From Actinobacillus delphinicola (GTDB taxonomy: Bacteria > Pseudomonadota > Gammaproteobacteria > Enterobacterales > Pasteurellaceae), in the NCBI RefSeq assembly GCF_900638385.1, contig NZ_LR134510.1, positions 248,001-312,000 of the forward strand: a DNA stretch of 64,000 nucleotides, read 5' to 3'. Numbering within the stretch: the stretch's first letter is position 1; every line of letters starts with the position of its first letter. A program made the translations under genes and the position numbers. This document shows positions 29,188 to 38,197 of this stretch, in pieces. The notes below the pieces were generated by a model, which worked only from the letters and a program-made list of their open reading frames with translations, was not told the origin of the DNA and searched no databases.

Positions 29188-31032
29188 ATGTTAATGGAAA
29201 AAATTGGCGATTCGGCGAATAGCCTCGCTTCTCGAATTCTCCTCGGTTTTATTGCGGTTACTTTCGTCTTAAGTGGTGTTGCGGGATACGTATTCTCACG
29301 TACGGATACCTATGCGGTCAAAGTAAATGGTCAAGAAATTTCTCAACAAAGTTTCCAGCAACGCTTCAATAATGCATATCAAGAAATTAGCCAACGTCTT
29401 GGCAATCAATTTGCTGCGGTTGCAGACTCACCTGATTTTAATAAAAATTTACGTAACAACGTACTAAACCAATTAATTGATCAAACTTTACTTAATCAAT
29501 ACGCTGATCAGTTAAAACTTGGTATCAGTAAACGTCAAATTGAAACAGCTATCGTTATGAATCCAGAATTTAAACAAGATGGTAAATTTAATAACGATCT
29601 TTATCTTCAAGTCTTAAAAATTAATGGTTTAACCCCTGATTACTACGCACATATCGTGTATAACAATCTTCTATTAGGGCAATTACAAAACGGGATTCTT
29701 GGTTCTAACTTCGTTGTTCCTGCTTTAGCAGATACCCTTGCGAAAAACTTCTATCAAACCCGTCAAATTCGTGTAGCAAACATCTCAACTGACGCAATTA
29801 TGAATAAAATGCCAGTTACAGATGCTGAAATCAAAGCGTATTATGATGCACACCAAGCCGAATTTACTGTACCAGAACAAGTAAAAGTACAATATATTGA
29901 TTTAACACACCAAGATGTCGCGAAAAATATCAATGTAACCGATGTTCAGGTTGCACAATATTATCAAGATAATCTTGCACAATATACCCAACAACGTGTT
30001 GCTCATATCCAAGTACCAACCAAAGAAGAAGCAGATAAAATTTATCAAGAACTACTAAATGGTGCAGACTTTGCTACTCTCGCAAAAGAATATTCTAAAG
30101 ACACTCTTTCTGCGAAAAATGGTGGTGATTTAAGTTGGATCACTCCAGGAATGATGCCGAAAGCATTTGAAGATGCTGCAATTCAATTAAAAGCAGGACA
30201 ATTCTCTTTACCAGTTAAAGTGGATAACGCCTACCACATCATCAAAGTTGAAGAAGAAAAAGTTCAACCACTTTCTGATGTAAAAGATGAAATTGCAACA
30301 AAACTTCGTAACGAATTGGCACTTAATGCTTTCTATAGTACAGAGAAAAAATTAAGTGATACCGCATTCGGCACAACAGACAATCTTGATAGCGTAGGCA
30401 AAGAATTGAACTTACCCGTTCATGAAACTACCCTATTCTCTCGTCAAGACGTACCTGCAGCCTTAAATTACGGTAGTGTTGTAACCGCATTATTTAACTC
30501 AGACATCACGCAAGGTGGCATGAATTCTGAAGCAATCAGTGTTGGCGATCAACATTCTATTGTTGTACGTGTGCTTCAACACAAAGCAGCGGGCGTTCGT
30601 ACTCTTGATGAAGCAAAAGCAGACATTACGCATTTAATTCAGCAACAAAAAGCGCAAGCAATTGCATTCCAAAATGCAGAAAAAATTGCCACTGACTTGA
30701 ATGCCAATAAACCAATGCCTGCGGATGTACAATTTGGTAAAGATGAAACTCTTTCATTCAGCAATACAAGCCAACCTGATTTAACGCAAGCTGTTTTCGC
30801 TCTGCCAAAATCAGATAAACCAATGTATTACGCTGTGAAAATGCCAGCGGGCGAAGTGAAACTTGTCGAACTTGAAAAAGTAACCGATCCAGCACTTACC
30901 CCTGAACAACAAAAAGCCTTTACCCAACAAGTGCAACAAGCCAAATTAATGGCACTCAACACTTTACTCGTAAAAGCATTACGCGAACATGCTGAAATCA
31001 AAGTCAACAAAGACTTCATGCAAGCAGAATAA
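29188..31032 (+). CDS. ppiD: Periplasmic folding chaperone PpiD
   Basis: 614 residues. One N-terminal membrane anchor (about 15-35) then a SurA-like chaperone domain (VNGQEISQQSFQQRF onward), one parvulin rotamase domain at about 265-355 (KNGGDLSWITPGMMPKAFEDAA), and a C-terminal helical domain. It is anchored at the inner membrane and associates with SecYEG to help proteins emerging into the periplasm. Followed by a strong terminator. Confidence 0.95.
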   Translation: MLMEKIGDSANSLASRILLGFIAVTFVLSGVAGYVFSRTDTYAVKVNGQEISQQSFQQRFNNAYQEISQRLGNQFAAVADSPDFNKNLRNNVLNQLIDQTLLNQYADQLKLGISKRQIETAIVMNPEFKQDGKFNNDLYLQVLKINGLTPDYYAHIVYNNLLLGQLQNGILGSNFVVPALADTLAKNFYQTRQIRVANISTDAIMNKMPVTDAEIKAYYDAHQAEFTVPEQVKVQYIDLTHQDVAKNINVTDVQVAQYYQDNLAQYTQQRVAHIQVPTKEEADKIYQELLNGADFATLAKEYSKDTLSAKNGGDLSWITPGMMPKAFEDAAIQLKAGQFSLPVKVDNAYHIIKVEEEKVQPLSDVKDEIATKLRNELALNAFYSTEKKLSDTAFGTTDNLDSVGKELNLPVHETTLFSRQDVPAALNYGSVVTALFNSDITQGGMNSEAISVGDQHSIVVRVLQHKAAGVRTLDEAKADITHLIQQQKAQAIAFQNAEKIATDLNANKPMPADVQFGKDETLSFSNTSQPDLTQAVFALPKSDKPMYYAVKMPAGEVKLVELEKVTDPALTPEQQKAFTQQVQQAKLMALNTLLVKALREHAEIKVNKDFMQAE

Positions 31033-31055
31033 ACGTAAAATAAAAACAACATAAC

Positions 31056-31085
31056 AAAAAAGCGATCGGAAGATCGCTTTTTTTA
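31056..31085. terminator. Bidirectional terminator after ppiD
   Basis: AAAAAAGCGATC/GATCGCTTTTTT stem with a GGAA loop, between convergent genes. Confidence 0.9.
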
Positions 31086-31096
31086 TATCAATTTTA

Positions 31097-31294
31097 TTAA
31101 TCAATCAGTTTTGAAACAGTATTTTTAATACGCTCAAAATAACTCAACTCTCGAATCGTGATTTCTACCTCATGATGACATTGCGAACATTCCTTAGAGG
31201 AAAAAATCACATCTCCCCGTGCTATACACGCTTTCTCAAACCCACAATTCGGGCAAACCATCACATAGTGCTTATTCGGCGGTAAGGGGATCAT
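31097..31294 (-). CDS. Small zinc-ribbon protein
   Basis: 65 residues with two CxxC knuckles (CPNC at about 14-17 and CSQC at about 36-39), a typical zinc ribbon, followed by a short helix. Start ATG preceded by AGGAG. No specific family or function is recognised. It follows the truncated cysteine-cluster gene on the same strand and may originally have formed a pair with it. Confidence 0.75.
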   Translation of the reverse strand: MIPLPPNKHYVMVCPNCGFEKACIARGDVIFSSKECSQCHHEVEITIRELSYFERIKNTVSKLID

Positions 31295-31332
31295 TTGGGG
31301 CTCCTTAAGTTAAAATCAATAATGTCCAACCA

Positions 31333-31548
31333 CTACAATTTATTACAAATTTCTAAATTAATCGCAATAAATTCTTCCCATGTATAATCTTTTGCAAAGT
31401 GTGTTTTATACATATCCTCGACCCTACAGATAAGAGGGCGGTTTTGATAAATCTTACACAATTTCGTTTCTTCATCAAAGTGCCGACACGTCCCATCACC
31501 ACGATCTAAATAGGCAGTTAATTCACTTTTGCTGACATAGTGGCAATA
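31333..31548 (-). pseudogene. 5'-truncated YkgJ-family (UPF0153) cysteine-cluster protein
   Basis: A 71-codon minus-strand frame with no start: it opens right after an in-frame TAG (31549-31551) and reads YCHYVSKSELTAYLDRGDGT, then CRHFDEETKLCKIYQNRPLICR and a normal C-terminus ending ICNKL. This is the body of a YkgJ-type protein; the first dozen or so residues with the leading CxxC-x-CC cysteines are missing. The homology stops exactly where the AT-rich accessory region starts, so the gene was probably cut by acquisition of that region. Confidence 0.8.
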
Positions 31549-31585
31549 CTATATTATATTCAGAAATCAATATTTATAAGAACTA

Positions 31586-33232
31586 TTAATCTATATTTTC
31601 TAACCAATTTCGAGTACTATCCATATTCCCTAATTCAAATGGGAGCTGGATATTCCGCCGTTTGCATTCTTCCGCAAGAATATGAGATTTTTCAAATTCT
31701 GTATCTGCTTTACTGAGACTATCCATAAATATTTGTAATTGCTCTATATCCATATTAAATTTCAGTTTTGTGAGTTCTATTAAGTAGCGATCTAACTCTG
31801 TATTTATTCGCTGTATTTCTTTCACTTGTAACTCATAGGGACTTTGAAATTTTGCGAGAAACTCCCAAATTTTTCGGGTAATATCACTATTACTAATGTA
31901 ATATCCGAATGCCAGTGTCATCAAACCAGTAACCAAAGTACCAATAAAGGCAGCAAAAGCATCCCCAAATGGAAAAGTAAAAATAGGCGCTAAATAGGCT
32001 GTAATAAGGGAACCTGTAACGACAGCAATAGCCCCCGCTAACATATTTAAACAAGCTAAAAATATTTCCTTTGCACTTAAATTATCAGGATTAAAAAAGA
32101 TAAGTTTTATAACGCCTACCACTGTATTCCACATTTCTCGGCAAATTTTAGCGATCATTTTCTCAGTAGTAAGGAAAATATTCAGAAGTGTCGTCGTTAT
32201 ACTTGAAAAAACTCCACTTATTAAGCCATCTTTAAAATTGGCTAATAAGTCCGAAAAACGTGATTTTATACGATCCCAAATATTGGATAACGTCAAACCA
32301 ACATCTCTTAAAAATTCACCAATATAGAAATTTTCTTTATGTTTTTTAGAAATAACAGGAATTTGTTCTTTCAATTCGAACCAGGTTTCCGCCATAACTA
32401 ATCCCAATGCCTGACGCAGACCAAGTGCTATACCTTGTCTAGCAGCAGCTACTGTAGTTTGTTTAAAAAATTTACTGCTTGAGTAATAAGCTACATTAAT
32501 CTTATATTGCTGTGCATTACGTGCTTTTTGATCAGCTTTTCGCATTTTATCAATATCACATCTTTCTAGGTTTTCTAAATGCTCTTTATCTTTACGAATG
32601 GCATCTTTGACCTTTTGTTTTTGGTAGCGTTCTTGGGGTGTACTTTCAGGCATATTTTTCAACTTATCCTGATTTTTCTGGATAGCTACTCGTTTATTTG
32701 CTTTCATTTCTGGCAATTTTTCAATGAACTCTGCCATTGTTAAATTGCTTTTTTTATTATTAACATAAGATTGAGTAAAAACGAGATTTTCCTTCATTAC
32801 TGATAATTCTATTGGGCTAACTTCGGCTAAATAAGCCCCTGCATCATTATGAAGTTCCGACGTAGAGACCACATGATCCAGTTGCTGATCTTTACCTAAA
32901 TTTTTTCCACTTTGATAACCATCCACATGTTCAGTATATTTTCTTTCCGTACTTTGATGTGCCACTTTCTTAAATTCAGGATCATTGTGGTATCGATCTA
33001 CTTTATAACTCGTTCCATCTGCTAATATTTTTGTTTCCTTATAATCTGGTCGATTTTCAAAACGCTGTTTTTCCTGTTCAGTTGCGTAAATACCAGCTCT
33101 TACATTATGAATTGTGTCAACATCTCCACCTTTTTTATCTTCAAATAGTAAAAAATCTAGCCCAAAACTCGTCGCAAGTGATTGCACAACAGTACGTTCT
33201 AATTCTTTAGAAAAGTCTAGTTTTTGATTCAT
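31586..33232 (-). CDS. Unrecognised protein: HNH-like nuclease motif plus membrane helices
   Basis: 548 residues, ATG preceded by AGGA. Residues 119-165 carry an HNH-like pattern: DH at 119-120, H128, NL at 149-150, and NNKKSN at 158-163, the layout of a beta-beta-alpha metal nuclease. A charged helical stretch follows (170-245). Residues about 338-380 are amphipathic/hydrophobic and 396-446 form two strong membrane helices; the C-terminal 100 residues are again charged helices. No signal peptide. Very AT-rich. Second gene of a two-gene unit with the gene at 33303; no named family is recognised. Could be a membrane-tethered nuclease effector of defence or conflict; this is inference. Confidence 0.7.
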   Translation of the reverse strand: MNQKLDFSKELERTVVQSLATSFGLDFLLFEDKKGGDVDTIHNVRAGIYATEQEKQRFENRPDYKETKILADGTSYKVDRYHNDPEFKKVAHQSTERKYTEHVDGYQSGKNLGKDQQLDHVVSTSELHNDAGAYLAEVSPIELSVMKENLVFTQSYVNNKKSNLTMAEFIEKLPEMKANKRVAIQKNQDKLKNMPESTPQERYQKQKVKDAIRKDKEHLENLERCDIDKMRKADQKARNAQQYKINVAYYSSSKFFKQTTVAAARQGIALGLRQALGLVMAETWFELKEQIPVISKKHKENFYIGEFLRDVGLTLSNIWDRIKSRFSDLLANFKDGLISGVFSSITTTLLNIFLTTEKMIAKICREMWNTVVGVIKLIFFNPDNLSAKEIFLACLNMLAGAIAVVTGSLITAYLAPIFTFPFGDAFAAFIGTLVTGLMTLAFGYYISNSDITRKIWEFLAKFQSPYELQVKEIQRINTELDRYLIELTKLKFNMDIEQLQIFMDSLSKADTEFEKSHILAEECKRRNIQLPFELGNMDSTRNWLENID

Positions 33233-33302
33233 AAGTCATCCTGCATCCCATAAATACAAAATAATTTATATAAGCTATTGTACACTAATATATTTTTATA
33301 TA

Positions 33303-34265
33303 TTAATTATTTATAAATTTCTTTCTATAATTATCATTTATTATATATAATCCATCCTTGTCAGTAATTAATTTTTCTTCCTTATTCTCTATTACAAAAA
33401 TAGGAGTAGTAAACATGGATACTAATAAATCGACCATTGCTCTACCATTACCAACCAATTCAATTTTTGAGTTTTCTAAATTCTTTCTTTCATCCTTATT
33501 CATTTCATTTATTTCACGTAAAATTGATACATATTTTTTAAACTCCGTATACTGACAAATCAAGATACTCACCACTTGTACTAGATATAAATTAATTTCA
33601 TATAATTTTTTAAAAATACTATCACATTTTTCTATTGCTTTTTTTACATCTTTAATATAGTTTCCTACATTCTTTCTCTCTTCTTCTTTATATTTAGAAT
33701 AAGATAATAAAGCCCCTATAACACCACCCCATAAAGCTCCTTTAAAAACTTTCCAAACTGGTGATGGAATAATTACTTTGCATAAAGGAATATCAACTAT
33801 ATCTATATTAATATTTGAAGATAAATCAGTATACTCTAATTGGTCTAATAAATTGGCTGCTAGCTTACTAAATTCGCATATTTTAGATTCTGTTTTTGAT
33901 TTTAATTTGTGAAAAATTCTATAAATTACAGTAATATTATTATTCGTTTTATTTATTACTTCATCTAGTCCTGTTTTAATTTGCTGATATTTTCTCTTTT
34001 CCTGTTCTATTATTTGTTCTGAAGATAAAACATCACGAGAAATTTCAATCGTAATTAATCTATTATTGTAATGGGATAGAGACGAACACGTTTCATCATT
34101 TTGGATATAAAAAATAAACTCTCTCACAAACCTCTGTAATTTTCGTGAACTTTGTGGGTTCTTTTCAATTACTTTACTATCTAGATGATTTTCTATGTTT
34201 TCAAAAAATTCTAGTGCTCTCTCTAATCTATGCAATTTATAAGGTGATTCTAATTCAAACATCAT
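33303..34265 (-). CDS. Unrecognised coiled-coil protein with one membrane helix
   Basis: 320 residues, ATG preceded by GAGAGAG. Nearly all charged alpha-helix (Lys, Glu, Ile, Asn-rich), with one hydrophobic glycine-containing segment at about 171-189 (VWKVFKGALWGGVIGALLS) that could span or dip into the membrane, and a helical coiled region at 195-265. Base composition is far more AT-rich than the flanks (for example 12 G/C in the 60 bases at 33481-33540). Lies 70 bp upstream of the HNH-like gene on the same strand and is probably its operon partner. No family recognised; plausible roles are sensor, regulator or immunity partner. Confidence 0.65.
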   Translation of the reverse strand: MMFELESPYKLHRLERALEFFENIENHLDSKVIEKNPQSSRKLQRFVREFIFYIQNDETCSSLSHYNNRLITIEISRDVLSSEQIIEQEKRKYQQIKTGLDEVINKTNNNITVIYRIFHKLKSKTESKICEFSKLAANLLDQLEYTDLSSNINIDIVDIPLCKVIIPSPVWKVFKGALWGGVIGALLSYSKYKEEERKNVGNYIKDVKKAIEKCDSIFKKLYEINLYLVQVVSILICQYTEFKKYVSILREINEMNKDERKNLENSKIELVGNGRAMVDLLVSMFTTPIFVIENKEEKLITDKDGLYIINDNYRKKFINN

Positions 34266-34367
34266 AAATACTCTCTCTTATAGCCTGGTTCGTGCAAAAT
34301 TGTACAAAAAAAAAACGATTTCACAATTTTAGTTTTTGTTTTATTGAGCTAGATCATGGTGATTTTT

Positions 34368-34428
34368 TTGACAAATTTTATAGGTTGGGAAAAATTTTCT
34401 CGTCTTTTTTTTCAATTTGTGATATAAA
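34368..34428 (+). promoter_or_regulatory. Promoter region of rpsB
   Basis: The 34266-34570 gap holds the rpsB promoter and leader. TTGACA at 34368-34373 and TATAAA at 34423-34428, the latter followed by a GC-rich GCGC discriminator as in stringently controlled promoters. The two boxes are too far apart to pair, so exact promoter use is uncertain. Confidence 0.35.
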
Positions 34429-34484
34429 GCGCAGTGTTATTTTGAATGGTTCAGAATAACTTTTTTTTAACTCTAAAACACACG

Positions 34485-34534
34485 CATACCGAGCGGGTAA
34501 AACGGGGTGCCAAACGGTCGTTTTACTTGGTATG
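34485..34534 (+). promoter_or_regulatory. rpsB leader hairpin (S2 autoregulatory RNA-like)
   Basis: Nested stems: outer CATACC (34485-34490) with GGTATG (34529-34534) and inner GTAAAACG (34497-34504) with CGTTTTAC (34519-34526), the distal loop being GGGTGCCAAACGGT. The hairpin sits 36 bases before the rpsB ATG and ends next to GGAGG. It matches the position and shape of the gamma-proteobacterial rpsB leader at which S2 represses its own synthesis. Confidence 0.65.
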
Positions 34535-34570
34535 TGGAGGCTAAACCCAAACTTTAAAAAGGAAAAAATC

Positions 34571-35305
34571 ATGGCACAAGTTACTATGCGTGAAATGCTT
34601 CAAGCTGGTGTTCACTTCGGTCACCAAACTCGTTACTGGAATCCAAAAATGAAACCGTTCATCTTTGGTGCTCGCAACGGTGTTCATATCATCAACCTTG
34701 AAAAAACTGTTCCAATGTTCAATGAAGCATTAGCAGAATTAACTCGCATTTCAGCAAACGGCGGTAAAATTTTATTCGTTGGTACTAAACGTGCAGCATC
34801 TGAAGCTGTAGAAAAAGCAGCTAAAGAATGTGGTCAATTCTACGTAAATCACCGTTGGTTAGGTGGTATGTTGACTAACTGGAAAACTGTTCGTCAATCA
34901 ATCAAACGTTTAAAAGAACTTGAAGCTCAAGCACTTGACGGTACGTTCGACAAATTAACCAAAAAAGAAGCGTTAATGCGTACTCGTGAAATGGAAAAAC
35001 TAGAAATGAGCCTTGGCGGTATCAAAGATATGGCTGGCATCCCTGATGTAATTTTTGTAATCGGTGCTGACTACGAACATATCGCTATCAAAGAAGCAAA
35101 CAATCTAGGAATTACTGTATTCGCAGTTGTGGATACTAACGCAAGTCCAGATGGCGTTGACTACATCATCCCAGGAAACGATGATGCAACTCGCGCAATC
35201 AACCTTTATGTAGATTTCGCAGCTAAAGCTGTGAATGAAGGTCGTCAAAACGATGAAACAGTAACTGAAGAATTAGTTGCTGATATCGTTAAAGACGCAG
35301 AATAA
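34571..35305 (+). CDS. rpsB: 30S ribosomal protein S2
   Basis: 244 residues from the ATG at 34571 after AAAAAGGA; the frame extends upstream into the leader but [25 protein letters not shown] fixes the start. Full length. Followed by its own terminator rather than directly by tsf. Confidence 0.98.
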   Translation: MAQVTMREMLQAGVHFGHQTRYWNPKMKPFIFGARNGVHIINLEKTVPMFNEALAELTRISANGGKILFVGTKRAASEAVEKAAKECGQFYVNHRWLGGMLTNWKTVRQSIKRLKELEAQALDGTFDKLTKKEALMRTREMEKLEMSLGGIKDMAGIPDVIFVIGADYEHIAIKEANNLGITVFAVVDTNASPDGVDYIIPGNDDATRAINLYVDFAAKAVNEGRQNDETVTEELVADIVKDAE

Positions 35306-35311
35306 TAAATT

Positions 35312-35332
35312 GTGGGGGCAACCCCACTTTTT
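35312..35332 (+). terminator. Terminator between rpsB and gfa
   Basis: GTGGGG/CCCCAC stem, GCAA tetraloop-like loop and TTTTT run. It would limit rpsB read-through into gfa-tsf. Confidence 0.8.
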
Positions 35333-35459
35333 ATAGAGTCGTCATATAACTTTAAAGTTATTATTGATTATTGATGTAAATTTATCACCCCCATTTGGAG
35401 TTGGTATAACCTATCATTATAACGAGGGATGATATTAAATTATAAATAAGGAAATTAAA

Positions 35460-36032
35460 ATGACATCAAAATTTAATCTACACCCACAAATCAACAACGG
35501 TTTTACTGCAACTAACCCAGAATTTACTGGCGGTACTTTACACTGTAAATGTCAAGAAAACCCAGTTGTTGTGAAATTATCTTCACAAACAGCACACAAC
35601 CACGCTTGTGGGTGTTCAAAATGTTGGAAACCTGAAGGAGCATTGTTTTCACAAATCGCTGTTGTGCCAAGTGACAAACTTAGCGTAGAAGCGAACGAAG
35701 ATAAACTTTATGTTGTAGACTCTAGCGCTGTTATTAAGCGTCATGCCTGCAAAGAATGCGGTGTTCATATGTATGGTCGTATCGAAGATACAAACCATCC
35801 TTTCTATGGTTTAGATTTCGTTCACACTGAACTTTCTGACGAAAAAGGTTGGACTGCACCATCATTCGCAGCTTTCGTATCTTCTATCATTGAAGCTGGT
35901 ACGAACCCTGAAGATATGACCGCAATTCGCGCTCAATTTGAAGAGCTAGGCTTACCGACTTACGATTGCTTATCTCCAGTACTTATGGACGCTATCGCTT
36001 TCCATATCTACAAGAGCAAGCACAATAAATAA
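35460..36032 (+). CDS. gfa: S-(hydroxymethyl)glutathione synthase (Gfa)
   Basis: 190 residues, full length. Zinc ligand set of the Gfa family is present: C29 and C31 (CKC), C50, C52 and C55 (CGCSKC), C97 and C100 (CKEC). The enzyme speeds condensation of formaldehyde with glutathione, the first step before FrmA and FrmB, which are not in the window. AAGGAA precedes the ATG. It lies between rpsB and tsf, genes that are normally adjacent in bacteria; 37 bp separate it from tsf. Confidence 0.9.
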   Translation: MTSKFNLHPQINNGFTATNPEFTGGTLHCKCQENPVVVKLSSQTAHNHACGCSKCWKPEGALFSQIAVVPSDKLSVEANEDKLYVVDSSAVIKRHACKECGVHMYGRIEDTNHPFYGLDFVHTELSDEKGWTAPSFAAFVSSIIEAGTNPEDMTAIRAQFEELGLPTYDCLSPVLMDAIAFHIYKSKHNK

Positions 36033-36069
36033 TTAATTTAATTATTCATTAATTAAAAGGAAAGATACC

Positions 36070-36915
36070 ATGGCTGAAATTACAGCACAATTAGTAAAAG
36101 AACTGCGTGAACGTACTGGCGCAGGTATGATGGAATGCAAAAAAGCATTAGTTGAAGCAAATGGTGATATCGAACTTGCTATCGACAACATGCGTAAATC
36201 AGGTCAAGCAAAAGCAGCTAAAAAAGCTGGTCGTGTTGCTGCTGAAGGCGTTATCATCGTTCGTATCGCTAAAGATCACGGTGTGATGATTGAAATGAAC
36301 TGCGAAACTGACTTCGTAGCTAAAGACGCAGGTTTCTTAGGCTTAGCGAATGAAGTTGCTGATTACGCATTAGCTCATGAAGGTATCAGCATCGAAGATC
36401 TTCAAAAAGAATTTGAAGAAAAACGTGCGGCATTAGTTGCTAAAATCGGTGAAAACATGACTATCCGTCGTGTTAAATTCTTAAAAGGTGACGAACTAGG
36501 TTCTTACTTACACGGTGCTAAAATCGGTGTTTTAGTTGCTGGTAAAAATGCAAACGAAGAATTATTGAAAAAAGTTGCTATGCACATCGCTGCAAGCCGC
36601 CCAGACTTCGTTCGCCCTGAAGATGTTCCAGCAGACGTTGTTGCACACGAACGTAAAATCCAAATTGAAATCGCAATGCAATCTGGTAAACCACAAGAAA
36701 TCGCTGAAAAAATGGTTGAAGGTCGCATGAAGAAATTCACTGGCGAAGTATCTTTAACAGGTCAACCATTCGTTATGGATCCATCAATCACTGTTGGTGA
36801 ATTCTTAAAACAAAATGGTGCTGACGTTGTTGACTTCGTACGTTTAGAAGTAGGTGAAGGTATCGAAAAAGAAGAAACTGATTTCGCTGCAGAAGTTGCT
36901 GCAATGACTAAATAA
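36070..36915 (+). CDS. tsf: Translation elongation factor Ts
   Basis: 281 residues, full length. Starts [27 protein letters not shown] with the N-terminal UBA-like domain, and includes the TDFVAKD Tu-contact motif (about 80-86). Guanine nucleotide exchange factor of EF-Tu. Located after gfa, not directly after rpsB. AAGGAAAG ribosome binding site; perfect palindromic terminator after it. Confidence 0.98.
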   Translation: MAEITAQLVKELRERTGAGMMECKKALVEANGDIELAIDNMRKSGQAKAAKKAGRVAAEGVIIVRIAKDHGVMIEMNCETDFVAKDAGFLGLANEVADYALAHEGISIEDLQKEFEEKRAALVAKIGENMTIRRVKFLKGDELGSYLHGAKIGVLVAGKNANEELLKKVAMHIAASRPDFVRPEDVPADVVAHERKIQIEIAMQSGKPQEIAEKMVEGRMKKFTGEVSLTGQPFVMDPSITVGEFLKQNGADVVDFVRLEVGEGIEKEETDFAAEVAAMTK

Positions 36916-36930
36916 TTTCTTCTTAGTTAG

Positions 36931-36960
36931 AAAAAAGCAGATCCTAGGATCTGCTTTTTT
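36931..36960 (+). terminator. Terminator after tsf
   Basis: Perfect 30-nt palindrome, arms AAAAAAGCAGATCCT and its complement, ending in T7. Confidence 0.9.
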
Positions 36961-36978
36961 TATTTATTGAGGTTTTTT

Positions 36979-37470
36979 ATGGCAATGAAAATTCATAAAA
37001 CAAATGCGATGCGCATGCTAGATCGTGCAAAAGTGGAGTATAAAATCCACGAATATCCAACTGATGGTTCTATCGCAGCAACAGATGTAGCAAGGCTTTT
37101 AGATGAGCCAACAGAACGTGTATTCAAAACATTAGTCACAACGGATAATAACAAAAACTTCTTTGTATTTTGTGTTCCAAGTGAGGAAGAACTGGATTTG
37201 AAAGCAGCTGCACGCACGGCGGGAGTGAAAAAAATTGAGATGCTTAAACAAAAAGATCTCTTCCCTCTAACTGGTTATGTCCATGGCGGTTGCTCTCCTG
37301 TTGGCATGAAAAAACAATTCCCAACTTTTATCCATGAAACAGCAAAAGATTGGGAAAGTATTTATGTATCAGGTGGCAAAATTGGATTACAAATAGAAAT
37401 CAATCCATTAGACTTAGAAAAACTTATCAATGCAAAATTTGCATCTTTCATTAAAGCCCATAATGAATAA
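36979..37470 (+). CDS. ybaK: Cys-tRNA(Pro)/Cys-tRNA(Cys) deacylase YbaK
   Basis: 163 residues from the ATG at 36979 preceded by GAGG; an in-frame TTG twelve bases upstream is rejected. YbaK/EbsC fold with the segments HEYPTDGSIAATDVA, GCSPVGMKKQFPTFI and SGGKIGLQIEINP. Hydrolyses Cys mischarged on tRNA-Pro. Stop codon is directly followed by, and partly shared with, a dispersed-repeat-like hairpin. Confidence 0.94.
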   Translation: MAMKIHKTNAMRMLDRAKVEYKIHEYPTDGSIAATDVARLLDEPTERVFKTLVTTDNNKNFFVFCVPSEEELDLKAAARTAGVKKIEMLKQKDLFPLTGYVHGGCSPVGMKKQFPTFIHETAKDWESIYVSGGKIGLQIEINPLDLEKLINAKFASFIKAHNE

Positions 37471-37513
37471 AATTTTTGACGAAAATCACGCCCTGATTTT
37501 CGTCAATTTTTTT
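37467..37513 (+). repeat. Dispersed repeat, copy 5 (hairpin variant) acting as terminator
   Basis: Begins AATAAAATTTTTGACGAAAAT like the core of the family, but has lost the GGGGCGTG end; instead a perfect 13-bp stem TTGACGAAAATCA (37476-37488) faces its complement (37494-37506) over a CGCCC loop, followed by T7. It contains the ybaK stop (37468-37470) and the hemG stop (37503-37505) and should terminate ybaK. Confidence 0.6.
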
Positions 37514-38033
37514 GTAAAAATTTTTCTTTAATTTCAACAATAAACTGATCTACTTGTTGCCAATCCGTATATTCAACTTCTTTAGATGTATCAGTTTCCC
37601 CACCCGTCAATTTCATGATTAACTTAATCATGTAGCGATCAATAAGTTTATAACGTGGGTAACGCAACGCCCCTGCAAATACTGCTTTTAATTTAGGCTG
37701 CCAAATAGGCGCAATACCTGCTAAATATTTTCTCATGTATGGATTAGTTTCAGGAGTTCTCTTATCTGCTTTGCGTGCTGTTAAATTTACACCAAAGAAG
37801 GCGGTTTCTTTATAACTCAGAATTGCACGATGTCCTTTTATAAAACGGAACAAACTTGGATGGAAGTGCCCATAGCGTATCGGTGCGCCGATAATAACGA
37901 CATCAAAATCAGCCAAAGAACCTCGAAATTCATTCATATTTTCAACTTGGCACGGTGCTAAATGCTCAGCAAGATAGTAGGCAATTTTTTGTGTCTGACC
38001 ATCTTGGGTTGAGTACAAAATTAAAATTTTCAT
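37503..38033 (-). CDS. hemG: Menaquinone-dependent protoporphyrinogen IX dehydrogenase HemG
   Basis: 176 residues, flavodoxin-like: FMN phosphate loop YSTQDGQTQKIA (about 7-18), FDVVIIGAPIRYGHFHP, and the long HemG insertion loop FFGVNLTARKADKRTPETNPYMRKYL. Oxidises protoporphyrinogen to protoporphyrin in haem synthesis, coupled to the quinone pool. Convergent with ybaK. Confidence 0.93.
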   Translation of the reverse strand: MKILILYSTQDGQTQKIAYYLAEHLAPCQVENMNEFRGSLADFDVVIIGAPIRYGHFHPSLFRFIKGHRAILSYKETAFFGVNLTARKADKRTPETNPYMRKYLAGIAPIWQPKLKAVFAGALRYPRYKLIDRYMIKLIMKLTGGETDTSKEVEYTDWQQVDQFIVEIKEKFLQKN

Positions 38034-38197
38034 TTCCCACTAATTCTCTAAAAAAGATAACGTAAATTTAATTAAAATTATAACAATATGGCGTGTATTA
38101 TGGACTAAAAATTGTTACCATTCCAATGTTATTTTTTTATTCTAAATAAAGGATATAATACTCACTTAATATTATATTTTCTTAGGATAAAGTTTTA

